This document shows, piece after piece, positions 8,267 to 18,437 of a stretch of DNA of 64,000 bases. The stretch comes from Corynebacterium xerosis NBRC 16721 = ATCC 373 (GTDB taxonomy: Bacteria > Actinomycetota > Actinomycetes > Mycobacteriales > Mycobacteriaceae). Made by a program: the position numbers and the translations under genes. Location of the stretch: positions 248,001 to 312,000 of the forward strand of contig NZ_BCRD01000003.1 in NCBI RefSeq assembly GCF_001552415.1. Reading direction: 5' to 3'. A model generated the notes under the pieces. That model was not told the origin of the DNA. It was given only the letters and a program-made list of their open reading frames with translations, and searched no databases. Every line of letters begins with the position of its first letter. Within the stretch, counting starts at the first letter, position 1.

Positions 8267-9763
8267 TCAGCGGACGGCGTCGCCGCGCGAACGCAATGCC
8301 AACCACAGTTCCGCCCGGACGTCGGGATCCTCGAGGCTCGCCCCCAGCACATCCTCGACGCGCTCCGCGCGGGAACGGGCAGTTTGTCGGTGCACGCCCA
8401 ACTTCCGCGCCATCGCCTCGTACCGGCCATTGCCTTCCAGGAATGCGATGGCCGCGGCGACGGTGTGCTCGCCGGTGGCGGCGTCATGGTCGGACAGCTT
8501 CCGCAGCAACCCGCCAGCGAGGATCTCCGCAGCACGATCGTCGAGGACTCCCAGCAAAAGCTCATGGGCCGGCAGGTCCCCGATGTGCCGGATCCCGGAG
8601 TCGGCGCGCGCCGCCGCGAGTTCCGCCTGCCGCAGGGACGTCGCCACGTCGGACAGCGGCATCCTCTCGCCCATGCCGATGACCATCGGCCGGCCGGGCA
8701 CCGTCAACGCCGCCGCCAGGTGCTCCGCGATGTCGTCCGGACCGTCGTGGACGACGGCGTGCCCCATCAACCGTGGCTCGCACAAGAACGAGCACCCGCA
8801 ACCGGACAGTTCATCGGCCAACCGCGACGACGTAGCCGAAGAGTTGCGGATGAGCAGCGCCGACACCCGAGATGACGGGGACAGGCCGAACAACGCCAAC
8901 TGCTCCCTGCCCGGCACGTCGCCGCCGAGTATGCGCCGCATGGCGTCCCTGCGCAGCCGCTCCTCCGCCTCGTGGACCGCCAACGACCTCGACATGGACA
9001 GCGACACGATGGTGGCGGCGTGATCGACCAGCAGCCGGTTCATCTCGTCAAACCCGTGCGGGGCGTCGACGACGAGAACGCCGGGGCTGGCGGACATCCC
9101 GGTCAACGGCCGGATCATCCGCATGCCCCGCTCGAGCAGAGGCGACTTGCCCACCGATGGCGAATACGGCGGGGCCGGGACATGCGGAAACGGGCGCTCC
9201 GGATCATCCGGGCGCCCGCCCGCGCTCTCCAACACGGTGCCACGATTGTTGAGCACCAGAGTCCTGCCGCCGATGACGGAATCGAGCCGCTCGAGCACCG
9301 GCGGCACCCCACCGCGCAACATCATCCGCACCAGGTCCGACTGCACGCCGACCAGTTCCGTCAGGCGACGTTCCCGGATCGCAGTGACCTCTTCCGCCAC
9401 CGCCCGCACCACCGTCGTGAACGGGGCGCCGGCGTCGACGGCGAGGACCGGGAAACCGATTTCCGCGCCACGGACGACGATCGCGGCGGGCACCCGATCC
9501 CACCGCCCGCCGGTGTCCACCGCCACGGCGCACGCCCCCGCCCGGCGCAGCGCGTCAACGTAGGCGGCCTGGCCGACTTCTTCGTCGGGAAGCTGGAACC
9601 CGGACGTCAGCACCAGGGTGCCGCGCGCGATCCATCGGCCGGTGTCGGCGCGGTCGATCGCATGGGCCCAATCGACGGGCGTGAATTCCGCTACGTCCCG
9701 CGCGGCCAACAATGTGAGCCCCAAGTCGGGGCGGTCCACCAGCGAAGCGACGGTGAGGGTCAT
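8267..9763 (-). CDS. PucR-family transcriptional regulator
   Basis: A 498-residue protein with the PucR layout: an N-terminal PucR ligand-type domain (residues about 5-125, with RGTLVLTSGFQL), a GGDEF-like middle region, and a C-terminal helix-turn-helix in the stretch YEAMARKLGVHRQTARSRAERVEDVLG. Members regulate purine, amine and GABA use, and PucR-type control of gab genes is known in corynebacteria. It faces the catabolic operon tail to tail, so it probably controls the gabP/gabT intergenic promoters, perhaps through the palindromes at 2971-3023. Start: ATG at 9763. Confidence 0.82.
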   Translation of the reverse strand: MTLTVASLVDRPDLGLTLLAARDVAEFTPVDWAHAIDRADTGRWIARGTLVLTSGFQLPDEEVGQAAYVDALRRAGACAVAVDTGGRWDRVPAAIVVRGAEIGFPVLAVDAGAPFTTVVRAVAEEVTAIRERRLTELVGVQSDLVRMMLRGGVPPVLERLDSVIGGRTLVLNNRGTVLESAGGRPDDPERPFPHVPAPPYSPSVGKSPLLERGMRMIRPLTGMSASPGVLVVDAPHGFDEMNRLLVDHAATIVSLSMSRSLAVHEAEERLRRDAMRRILGGDVPGREQLALFGLSPSSRVSALLIRNSSATSSRLADELSGCGCSFLCEPRLMGHAVVHDGPDDIAEHLAAALTVPGRPMVIGMGERMPLSDVATSLRQAELAAARADSGIRHIGDLPAHELLLGVLDDRAAEILAGGLLRKLSDHDAATGEHTVAAAIAFLEGNGRYEAMARKLGVHRQTARSRAERVEDVLGASLEDPDVRAELWLALRSRGDAVR

Positions 9764-9782
9764 GGCAGCAGCCTAATGGCCC

Positions 9783-10208
9783 TCAATCCCGATTTTTCGA
9801 CCGCCTGCGGCGCGGCTCCCACATGACCACGGCGGTGGACCGGGGGACGTGGACGATTTCACCTCGCGGGCGACCGCGACGGGATTCCGCCTCGCTGAGC
9901 TTAGCGCGCAGCGCCGCGTTTTCGTTCTCGAGCTCTTCGACTCGCTCGTTGAGCCCGATGATCGACTTGATGCCGGCGAGGTTGACGCCCTCCTCCTGCG
10001 ACAGCCGCTGGATCTCCCGCAGCAGCGCGACATCGCGCTGGGAGTAACGGCGGCCGCCGCCGCTGGTGCGCTGCGGCGTCACCAAACCCAGGCGGTCGTA
10101 ATTGCGCAGGGTCTGGGCGTGCATGCCCGCCAAGTCGGCGGCGACGGAGATGACGTACACCTCGGTGCGGGACTCGGTACGCGATTCCTCATGGGCCACG
10201 CGAATCAC
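9783..10208 (-). CDS. hspR: MerR-family heat-shock repressor HspR
   Basis: A 141-residue MerR-type regulator. The helix-turn-helix is in MHAQTLRNYDRLGLVTPQRT and is followed by GGGRRYSQRDVALLREIQRL and a coiled segment (NERVEELENENAALRAKLSE). It is the last gene of dnaK-grpE-dnaJ-hspR, as in other actinobacteria, where HspR with DnaK as co-repressor binds HAIR operators upstream of dnaK. Such operators are visible at 14004-14141, which supports autoregulation. The GTG at 10208 directly follows the dnaJ stop; an internal GTG three codons later is an alternative start. Confidence 0.92.
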   Translation of the reverse strand: MIRVAHEESRTESRTEVYVISVAADLAGMHAQTLRNYDRLGLVTPQRTSGGGRRYSQRDVALLREIQRLSQEEGVNLAGIKSIIGLNERVEELENENAALRAKLSEAESRRGRPRGEIVHVPRSTAVVMWEPRRRRSKNRD

Positions 10209-11432
10209 CTACTTCGCCCCGGCCCAGCCGTCGCGCGGATTGAATCCGCCGGCGCGCTCGGCCTCGACGTAGGAACGCAACGCCGACGCGGCGGCGTCAT
10301 CCAACTTCGGGGGAACCTGCACCCGGACGGTGACCAGAAGGTCACCCGGGGTGCCGGACCTCTTGGGCACGCCACGGCCGCGGACACGCAGCGTACGGCC
10401 GTCGGCAGTGCCGGCGGGGACGCGGACGCGGACCTTGCCGTCGAGCGTCGGCACCGTGATGGTGCCGCCGAGCGCCAGCTCGCCGAAGCTCACGGGCACG
10501 GTGACCTCGAGGTCGTCACCCGAACGGGTGAAGATCTCGTCGGGTCGCACGTGCACGGTGACGAACAGGTCGCCGGCCGGGCGGCCGCGCAGCCCCGCCT
10601 CGCCCTGGCCCGCCAAGCGGACCTTCTGGCCGTCGACGACGCCCGCAGGCACCCGCACCGTGATGGTGCGGCGCCGCGTGGTCACGCCGGTGCCGGAACA
10701 GTCGGGACAGGGATCCTCGATCTTCGTGCCCTGGCCACCGCAATCGGGGCAGGGCGCGGAGAAACCGAAGGCGCCGCGCTGTTCGTTGGTGAAGCCGGAA
10801 CCGTGGCAGGTGCCGCACGTGACCGGGTGAGTGCCCGGCTTCGCGCCCGAACCGTGGCACGTGGTGCACGGCGACGGGTTGGTCAACTGCAACGGGATGG
10901 TGACTCCCTTGGCGGCCTCGCGGAAATCGAGGGTGATCTCGGTTTCCACGTCGGCGCCGCGGCGCGGTCGGGACGCCCGCCCGGCACCGCCGGCGCCACC
11001 GCCGCGGTTGACGAAGCCATTGAGGAAGTCGCCGAAGCCACCGCCGCCACCGCCTTCGCCGAAGATGTCGGAGACGTTGAAGTCGAAGCCGCCCGCGCCA
11101 CCGGCGCCGCCGGCACCTCCGGCGCCGGGCCCGCCCGTCGTAAAGCCACCGCCGCCGAAGCCGCCGCCCGCGCCGGGGAAGCGGAACCCGCCGCCGGCCA
11201 GCGCGGAACGCAACTCGTCGTACTCGCGGCGCTTGTCGGCGTCGCCGATGACGGAGTAGGCCTCGGAGACCTTCTTGAAACGCTCCTCCGCCTTCGGGTC
11301 ACCCGGGTGAGTGTCCGGGTGATTGTCCCGGGCGAGCTTGCGGTAGGCCTTCTTGATCTCCTCCTGGCCCGCGGACTTGGAGACGCCCAGGTCCGCGTAA
11401 TAGTCCTTGTCCGCCCATTCACGCTGGGTCAT
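10209..11432 (-). CDS. dnaJ: Chaperone protein DnaJ
   Basis: A 407-residue type I J-protein. The J domain (residues about 10-75) contains the HPD motif in [11 protein letters not shown] Gly/Phe-rich region follows, then four CxxCxGxG zinc repeats ([32 protein letters not shown]) and the substrate-binding C-terminus. It stimulates DnaK ATPase and delivers clients. The gene lies 43 bp after grpE and abuts hspR. A copy of the dispersed 11-mer (11137-11146) falls inside the Gly/Phe-rich, low-constraint region. Confidence 0.96.
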   Translation of the reverse strand: MTQREWADKDYYADLGVSKSAGQEEIKKAYRKLARDNHPDTHPGDPKAEERFKKVSEAYSVIGDADKRREYDELRSALAGGGFRFPGAGGGFGGGGFTTGGPGAGGAGGAGGAGGFDFNVSDIFGEGGGGGGFGDFLNGFVNRGGGAGGAGRASRPRRGADVETEITLDFREAAKGVTIPLQLTNPSPCTTCHGSGAKPGTHPVTCGTCHGSGFTNEQRGAFGFSAPCPDCGGQGTKIEDPCPDCSGTGVTTRRRTITVRVPAGVVDGQKVRLAGQGEAGLRGRPAGDLFVTVHVRPDEIFTRSGDDLEVTVPVSFGELALGGTITVPTLDGKVRVRVPAGTADGRTLRVRGRGVPKRSGTPGDLLVTVRVQVPPKLDDAAASALRSYVEAERAGGFNPRDGWAGAK

Positions 11433-11475
11433 CGGACATCTCCTCCTTCCGTGGTTGGCGCCGGATCGGGATCGA

Positions 11476-12090
11476 TCAGGCGGGGTCGGCGATGACGACC
11501 ATCGCCGTGCGGATCAAACGCTGATCCAAGCGATAACCCTTGCGCAGCACCGCGCCGATGACCTTCTCGTCGCCGGTCGAGGTGTCCTGGACGGCCTCGT
11601 GGACCTCCGGATCGAACTCCTCGCCCTCGGCCCCGAAACCGGTGATCTTCAGGGTGGTCAGAGTGTTGCGGAACTTGTCCGCGAACGCCCGCAGCGGACC
11701 TTCGGCGGACAGATCGCCGTGCTGCTCGGCCCGGTCGAGGTCATCGGCCAGGTTCAGCAACTCACCGGCGATGGACGCCTTGGCCAGCTCGCGGTCGAGC
11801 TGGCGGTCGCGGTCCACGCGGCGCCGGTAGTTGGCGTACTCGGCGGACACGCGCTTCAGATCCTCGGTGCGCTCGTCGAGCTCCGACTGCAGGCGCGTCG
11901 CCTCGTCGTCGACTGCACCGGCACCGTCGCCAGCCTCGGCCTCATCGGCCTCGGCCTGCGCGGCGGCGTCCGCGTCGACGGCGTCGTCGAAGGCGTTCTG
12001 CTCGAAGCCATCGGCGGCGGCCGCCTCGGCGGGGCCGGCGTCCGGACCGGCGCCCCGGTCAGCAAAGGGGTTGTCGGTCGGATTCGTCAT
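11476..12090 (-). CDS. grpE: Nucleotide exchange factor GrpE
   Basis: A 204-residue GrpE. The N-terminal 60 residues are acidic and Ala-rich with low complexity. Then comes the long coiled-coil ([20 protein letters not shown]) and the C-terminal beta domain ending in [21 protein letters not shown], the family hallmark. It exchanges ADP for ATP on DnaK. Its ATG follows the dnaK stop with no spacer, implying translational coupling. The disordered acidic N-terminus is longer than in E. coli but usual in actinobacteria. Confidence 0.95.
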   Translation of the reverse strand: MTNPTDNPFADRGAGPDAGPAEAAAADGFEQNAFDDAVDADAAAQAEADEAEAGDGAGAVDDEATRLQSELDERTEDLKRVSAEYANYRRRVDRDRQLDRELAKASIAGELLNLADDLDRAEQHGDLSAEGPLRAFADKFRNTLTTLKITGFGAEGEEFDPEVHEAVQDTSTGDEKVIGAVLRKGYRLDQRLIRTAMVVIADPA

Positions 12091-13938
<1,848 letters not shown>

Positions 13939-14003
13939 GATTGATGTCCTCCTGATTGCGGGGCCGCCTTCGCGGCTCACGATTAGTTGATGTCAGATGT
14001 GAC

Positions 14004-14024
14004 GTTAAGCGTCTGGCGCTCAAG
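14004..14024 (-). promoter_or_regulatory. Second, imperfect HAIR element overlapping the dnaK -10
   Basis: The arms GTTAAGC and GCTCAAG are separated by 7 bp, the same spacing as the HAIR consensus CTTGAGT-N7-ACTCAAG, with five of seven arm positions complementary. It overlaps the proposed -10 hexamer, where a repressor would block polymerase. Confidence 0.5.
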
Positions 14025-14067
14025 TTTGCCGAAGGGCCCGACTCGCGTCAAGCCTCGCGGCGTTCAT

Positions 14068-14088
14068 CTTGAGTGCCATCCACTCAAC
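14068..14088 (-). promoter_or_regulatory. HAIR operator (HspR-binding inverted repeat)
   Basis: CTTGAGT at 14068-14074, seven spacer bases and ACTCAAC at 14082-14088 match the HAIR consensus at 13 of 14 arm positions. It lies just upstream of the proposed dnaK -35. hspR is the last gene of the operon it would control. Confidence 0.88.
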
Positions 14089-14120
14089 CTTTCACCCCTC
14101 ACAACGGGCGCCACCCCAAA

Positions 14121-14141
14121 GTTGTTCCCGGTCGACTCAAC
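14121..14141 (-). promoter_or_regulatory. Possible third HAIR element
   Basis: GTTGTTC at 14121-14127 and ACTCAAC at 14135-14141 keep the 7-bp spacing but only the outer four positions pair. It may be a weak or half site; multiple HAIRs upstream of dnaK are known in Streptomyces. Confidence 0.35.
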
Positions 14142-14211
14142 TTTTCCACTGTGATGCGCATCACCCCCGTTGCAGCGCCATTTTTCGCCCCTCCACACGC
14201 TCGCCCTTACC

Positions 14212-14251
14212 GCTTGACGACGGCCACGTCGCCCCCGAAACGTCGTAAAGC
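14212..14251. repeat. Inverted pair of the dispersed CGTCGYVAAGC motif
   Basis: GCTTGACGAC (14212-14221) and GTCGTAAAGC (14242-14251) face each other across 20 bp and can form a stem with one mismatch. It belongs to the motif family described in the findings. It lies in the middle of the dnaK/reductase gap. Confidence 0.65.
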
Positions 14252-14368
14252 CCAGTTAGTAACGGTTAACTCAAATTAGGTCATAAAAATGTGTGCGAAA
14301 TCTGGACCTGGAGGCTTTCAGATGACCTGACCCCCGTTTGCGAAATTCGTTCGACCTGCCACGACGCT

Positions 14369-14384
14369 CGTGATATACCTCACA
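14369..14384. promoter_or_regulatory. GlxR/CRP-type binding site
   Basis: CGTGA-TATACC-TCACA matches the consensus TGTGA-N6-TCACA at 9 of 10 fixed positions. It lies 78 bp upstream of the reductase start. GlxR is the cAMP-type global regulator of corynebacteria and has many respiratory and carbon-metabolism targets. The inner TATACC could itself be a -10, in which case binding would repress. Confidence 0.6.
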
Positions 14385-14461
14385 AGAGAACTATTTACGT
14401 CCACCCGTCACCCACGGGCGGACGCTCAGCCATTGTTCACGCCGACAATGTTAGGAACGTC

Positions 14462-17400
14462 ATGAGCGTGCTTCACCTTGCGGCCGAAACCGGCGGCGAT
14501 GCGGTGACCTCCAACGGGTTCACCATCACCGTCGGATTCATCGGCCTGCTGCTGTCCCTGCCCTGCTGGTTCGTGTTCATCAAGGGCTTCGCGCACATGG
14601 TCCGCACGATCTTGGTCGGGCAGAAGACCTACGGCCACACCGGCGACTGGGGCGCCCGCATCTGGACCACGATCAAGGAGATCGTCGGCCACACCAAGAT
14701 GGCCAAAAAGCCCGGCGTCGCCGTGGCCCACTGGTTCGTCATGGTCGGCTTCCTGCTCGGTTCACTGGTCTGGTTCGAGGCCTACATCCAGACCTTCAAC
14801 CCCGCCGGCGGCTGGCCGATCCTGAAGGACCTCGCCGCCTGGCACTTCATCGACGAGCTGCTCGGCCTGGGCACCACCCTGGGCATCCTCGCGCTGATCA
14901 TCGTGCGCCAGACCAACCTGGGCAAGGAGCGCCTCAGCCGCTTCTACGGCTCCAACGCCAAGGCCGCCTACTTCGTCGAGGCCGTCGTCCTCATCGAGGG
15001 CCTGGGCATGCTGCTGGTCAAGGCCGCCAAGCTGGCGACCTACGGCGACGGCACCGTCCACTGGACCGACTTCGTCACCGGGTGGATCGCCAAGATCATG
15101 CCCGAGTCCCCCGAGTTCGTGTCGATCATGGCCCTGATCAAGCTGCTGTCCGGCATGATCTGGCTGTTCGTCGTCGGCCGCAACCTCACCTGGGGCGTCG
15201 CCTGGCACCGCTTCCTGGCGTTCGCGAACATCCTGCTCAAGCGCGACGCGGAGGGCACCAACGCCCTCGGCGCCGCCAAGCCGATGACCTCCGACGGCGA
15301 GATCATCAACCTGGAGGAAGCCGACCCCGAGGTCGATTCCATGGGCACCGGCGTGGTCACCGACCACTCGTGGAAGGCCCTTCTGGACTTCACGTCCTGC
15401 ACCGAGTGCGGCCGCTGCCAGGAGCAGTGCCCCGCCTGGAACACCGCCAAGCCGCTGTCGCCGAAGCTGCTGGTCAACCAGCTGCGCGACCACGCATACC
15501 AGTCCGCCCCGTACCTGCTGGCCAACAAGAAGGCCGGCGTCGAGGGCGAGGAGGCGGCCGAGGCTTCGCCGCTGCTGACCCTGCCGCTGGTCGGCGAGGG
15601 CGAGGCCGGCGTCATCGACCCCGATGTCCTGTGGTCCTGCACCAACTGCGGCGCCTGCGTCGAGCAGTGCCCCGTGGACATCGAGCACATCGACCACATC
15701 ATCGACATGCGCCGCTACCAGGTGCTCGTCGAGTCGGACTTCCCGACCGAGCTGGCCGGCCTGTTCAAGAACCTCGAGACCAAGGGCAACCCGTGGGGCC
15801 AGAACGCCTCCACCCGCGCCGACTGGATCAACGAGGTCCGCCAGGACGGCGTCGTCGTGCCCGTGTGGGGCGAGGACGTCGACAACTTCGACGACACCGA
15901 GTACCTCTTCTGGGTCGGCTGCGCCGGCGCGTACGACGACAACGCCAAGAAGACCACCAAGGCCGTCTCCGAGATGCTGCACACCGCCGGCGTGAAGTAC
16001 GCCGTCCTGTCGCAGGCCGAGGGCTGCACCGGCGACTCCGCCCGCCGCGCGGGCAACGAGTTCCTGTTCCAGATGCTCGCCGAGCAGAACATCGAGCAGC
16101 TGGGCGAGGTGTTCGAGGGCGTGCCGCCGAAGCAGCGCAAGATCGTCGTGACCTGTGCCCACTGCTTCAACACCTTCAAGAACGAGTACCCGGAGCTCGG
16201 TGGCCGTTACTCCGTTGTCCACCACACCCAGCTGCTCAACCAGCTGGTCCGCGACAACCGCCTGCAGCCCGTCGCCTCCGGCCAGGGCCGCCAGGTCACC
16301 TACCACGACCCGTGCTTCCTGGGCCGCCACAACAAGGTCTTCGAGGCTCCCCGTGAGCTGATCGGCGCGTCCGGCGCGAACCTCGTGGAGATGCCGCGCA
16401 ACAAGGACACCGGCTTCTGCTGTGGCGCCGGCGGCGCGCGCATGTGGATGGAAGAGACCATCGGCGAGCGCATCAACGTCAACCGCACCTCCGAGGCTCT
16501 GGAGACCGGCGCGTCGGCGATCGCGATCGGCTGCCCGTTCTGCAAGACGATGATGTCCGACGGCGTGAACAACCTCGCCGAGGACGACGAGACGAAGCCC
16601 GAGGTCCTGGACATCGCCCAGATGATCCGCGACTCCGTGCTCGTCGACGGTGCCCTGCCGCCGGCCCGCGAGCCCGAGTGGATCCAGCAGCCCGAGCGCG
16701 GCTGGGTCGACACCGAGGCCATCGAGGTCGAGGAGCGCGCCCGCGCCGAGGAAGAGGCCGCCAAGAAGAAGGCCGCCGAGGAAGCCGAGGCCAAGAAGAA
16801 GGCCGCCGCTGGTGGCGCTGCCGCCGCCGGTGCTGCCGGTGCTGCGGCCGCTGCCCCGAAGCCGGGCGGTGCTCCGGCCCCGGGTGGAGCTCCCAAGCCG
16901 GGCGGTGCCCCCGCTCCGGGTGGAGCTCCGAAGGCCGGTGCTCCTGCTCCGGGTGGAGCACCCAAGCCGGGCGGCGCCCCCGCTCCGGGCGGTGCCCCGA
17001 AGGCCGGTGCTCCTGCTCCGGGTGGCGCTCCCAAGCCGGGTGGGGCCAAGTCCGGCGCTCCCGCTCCGGGTGGCGCCCCGAAGGCCGGCGCCCCGGCCCC
17101 GGGCGGCGCGAAGTCGGGTGCTCCGGTGCCCGGCGGTGCCAAGTCCGCCGGCGCCCCGGCCCCGGGCGGTGCCCCCAAGCCCGCCGGTGCCCCCGCTCCG
17201 GGTGGCGCGAAGGCCGGTGCTCCGGTGCCCGGTGGCGCGAAGAAGGGTGCCCCGGTTCCGGGCAGTGCCCGTGGTGCGGCTCCGGCCGCGCCCGCCGCCG
17301 CCGAGCCCACCGCCGAGACCACTGCCCCGGCCGAGGCCGAGACGGTGACCGAGGCCCAGGCTCCGGCCCAGGCCGAGGCCCCGAAGACCGCCGGTGGTGC

Positions 17401-17986
17401 ACCCGTCCCGGGTGGCGCTCGACGCGGTGCGCCGGTGCCGGGCGGTGCGCGCAAGGCTGCCGCAGCTCCCGCGGGTGCCCCGGCCGGTGAGGCTTCCGCC
17501 GAGGAAACCCCGACCCAGGCCGCCGACGCCGAGCCCACCAAGGCTCCGGAGGAGGCGACCGCCGCGCAGGAGGCGCAGGTCGAGCAGCTCGATGCCGACG
17601 CTTCGCAGGCCCACGAGGTCGACGAAACCGCCGCATCCACCGAGCCTGCCGAGACCACCGAGGCTCCCGCCGCCGAGCAGGCCACCACCTCCCGTGGTGT
17701 CCCGCTGCCGGGTGGTGCCCGCCGCGGTGCCCCGGCTCCGGGTGGCGCACGCAAGGCCGCTCCGGCCGCCGCCGGTGCCGCCGGTGCTGCGGCAGCCGCT
17801 CCGGCCGAAGAGGCTCCGGCCGAGGTCGATGAGGCCCCGGTCGAGGAGGCTCCCGTCGAGCCCGCCGCCGAGGAGTCCCCGGCTGCCGACGCGACGCCTG
17901 CTGCCCCCGCCGCCGGTGCCGCCGACATGCCGCGCAACGACAAGGGCGTCCCGCTTCCCGGGGCGGCTCGCCGCAACGCGAAGTAG
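14462..17986 (+). CDS. Membrane FeS reductase (heterodisulfide-reductase-like, Rv0338c type) with repeat tail
   Basis: A 1174-residue protein. About six membrane spans occupy the first 280 residues. Two 4Fe-4S motifs follow (CTECGRCQEQCP and CTNCGACVEQCP), then two CCG-type domains with HDPCFLGRHN and GFCCGAGGARMWMEE. The arrangement is that of the mycobacterial iron-sulphur reductase Rv0338c, a homologue of heterodisulfide reductase subunits and probably a membrane electron carrier. From about residue 760 a Lys/Glu/Ala coil leads into some 350 residues of GAPAPGGAPK-type repeats with no catalytic motif, ending GVPLPGAARRNAK. The ATG at 14462 has AGGAA upstream. The next gene, alaT, keeps the mycobacterial order. 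Confidence 0.85.
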   Translation: MSVLHLAAETGGDAVTSNGFTITVGFIGLLLSLPCWFVFIKGFAHMVRTILVGQKTYGHTGDWGARIWTTIKEIVGHTKMAKKPGVAVAHWFVMVGFLLGSLVWFEAYIQTFNPAGGWPILKDLAAWHFIDELLGLGTTLGILALIIVRQTNLGKERLSRFYGSNAKAAYFVEAVVLIEGLGMLLVKAAKLATYGDGTVHWTDFVTGWIAKIMPESPEFVSIMALIKLLSGMIWLFVVGRNLTWGVAWHRFLAFANILLKRDAEGTNALGAAKPMTSDGEIINLEEADPEVDSMGTGVVTDHSWKALLDFTSCTECGRCQEQCPAWNTAKPLSPKLLVNQLRDHAYQSAPYLLANKKAGVEGEEAAEASPLLTLPLVGEGEAGVIDPDVLWSCTNCGACVEQCPVDIEHIDHIIDMRRYQVLVESDFPTELAGLFKNLETKGNPWGQNASTRADWINEVRQDGVVVPVWGEDVDNFDDTEYLFWVGCAGAYDDNAKKTTKAVSEMLHTAGVKYAVLSQAEGCTGDSARRAGNEFLFQMLAEQNIEQLGEVFEGVPPKQRKIVVTCAHCFNTFKNEYPELGGRYSVVHHTQLLNQLVRDNRLQPVASGQGRQVTYHDPCFLGRHNKVFEAPRELIGASGANLVEMPRNKDTGFCCGAGGARMWMEETIGERINVNRTSEALETGASAIAIGCPFCKTMMSDGVNNLAEDDETKPEVLDIAQMIRDSVLVDGALPPAREPEWIQQPERGWVDTEAIEVEERARAEEEAAKKKAAEEAEAKKKAAAGGAAAAGAAGAAAAAPKPGGAPAPGGAPKPGGAPAPGGAPKAGAPAPGGAPKPGGAPAPGGAPKAGAPAPGGAPKPGGAKSGAPAPGGAPKAGAPAPGGAKSGAPVPGGAKSAGAPAPGGAPKPAGAPAPGGAKAGAPVPGGAKKGAPVPGSARGAAPAAPAAAEPTAETTAPAEAETVTEAQAPAQAEAPKTAGGAPVPGGARRGAPVPGGARKAAAAPAGAPAGEASAEETPTQAADAEPTKAPEEATAAQEAQVEQLDADASQAHEVDETAASTEPAETTEAPAAEQATTSRGVPLPGGARRGAPAPGGARKAAPAAAGAAGAAAAAPAEEAPAEVDEAPVEEAPVEPAAEESPAADATPAAPAAGAADMPRNDKGVPLPGAARRNAK
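16860..17775 (+). repeat. Degenerate repeats coding the GAPxPGGA tail
   Basis: Imperfect repeats of 21-33 bp encode (K/S)(P)GGAPAPGGA and GAPVPGGAKK-like units, dense at 16860-17280, with isolated units at 17395-17460 and 17695-17760. Synonymous changes and length differences between units suggest expansion by slippage or unequal crossing over. Confidence 0.85.
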
Positions 17987-18033
17987 CACGGCGAATACGA
18001 CGGTGATCGGGACGTCGTAAAGCATCCCGAAAC

Positions 18034-18072
18034 GCGAAGGAGGAGGTTCCGCCCGGAACCTCCTCCTTTCGC
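18034..18072 (+). terminator. Terminator after the FeS reductase gene
   Basis: A stem of 12 perfect pairs, GGAGGAGGTTCC with GGAACCTCCTCC around a GCCC loop, extended on both sides with one bulged A and followed by TTTC. Confidence 0.8.
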
Positions 18073-18255
18073 ATGCGCCCACCCGCCCTCATGCGTTCCT
18101 CGCCCCTTCGCCCCGACCGTTCGTGCCATACGATCAACGCTCCCCAGTAGCAGGTCCGACCACCTGCGCGGATGCGCCCGCCGAATCATGAGCGTCGATC
18201 AAAATGCACCAACCCCAGATCGGCGAGCCGAAGGGAGGGGGCAGGCCGAGGACAC

Positions 18256-18300
18256 AGGCAGGCAAGTCGGTAGGCAGGTGAGTCGGCAGGCGAGCCAGGC
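18256..18300. repeat. Short imperfect direct repeats
   Basis: Three to four units of the form GGCAGG(C/T)(A/G)AGTC or GGCAGGCGAGCC follow one another at 12-16 bp spacing, upstream of alaT. Function unknown; possible slippage product. Confidence 0.5.
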
Positions 18301-18325
18301 GAAGCCGGCGGAAGGCGATGGTTCG

Positions 18326-18358
18326 GCTTGACGACGGGGCCGGCGGGCGTCGCCAAGC
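18326..18358. repeat. Inverted pair of the dispersed motif
   Basis: GCTTGACGAC (18326-18335) and GTCGCCAAGC (18349-18358) face each other across 13 GC-rich bases. This is the second inverted pair of the family in the window. Confidence 0.6.
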
Positions 18359-18437
18359 AGCCCCACCATGGGGAGAGCCCCACCCGACCCCGTGGAACAC
18401 TTCTCGCCGGACGAGGCGAAGTGGCAGACTCTTACGG

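Larger units (their letters stand above)
13939..14461. promoter_or_regulatory. Divergent control region of dnaK and the FeS reductase gene
   Basis: A 523-bp gap without a gene, noticeably richer in A+T than its surroundings. On the dnaK side it holds a promoter candidate with -35 TTGACG (14051-14046) and -10 CAAACT (14028-14023), 17 bp apart, plus three HAIR-like repeats. In the middle is an inverted pair of the dispersed 11-mer (14212-14251). On the reductase side there is a GlxR-type site at 14369-14384 and the start with AGGAA upstream. No small ORF with credible coding character was seen. Confidence 0.7.
17987..18437. other. Gap between reductase and alaT
   Basis: The 451-bp stretch holds the reductase terminator (18034-18072), three copies of the dispersed 11-mer (18014-18023, and an inverted pair at 18326-18358), a set of imperfect short repeats (18256-18300) and the alaT promoter. 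I see no credible gene. Confidence 0.6.

Noticed and set aside
16860..17775. Regular repeats that might look like a CRISPR or satellite array
   Set aside because: They keep the reading frame, have no unique spacers and encode a GAPAPGGA protein tail.
14762..18082. Antisense open frame of about 1100 codons opposite the FeS reductase
   Set aside because: It is the GC-rich shadow of a gene with clear domains; its product is Gly/Arg/Leu low-complexity without motifs.
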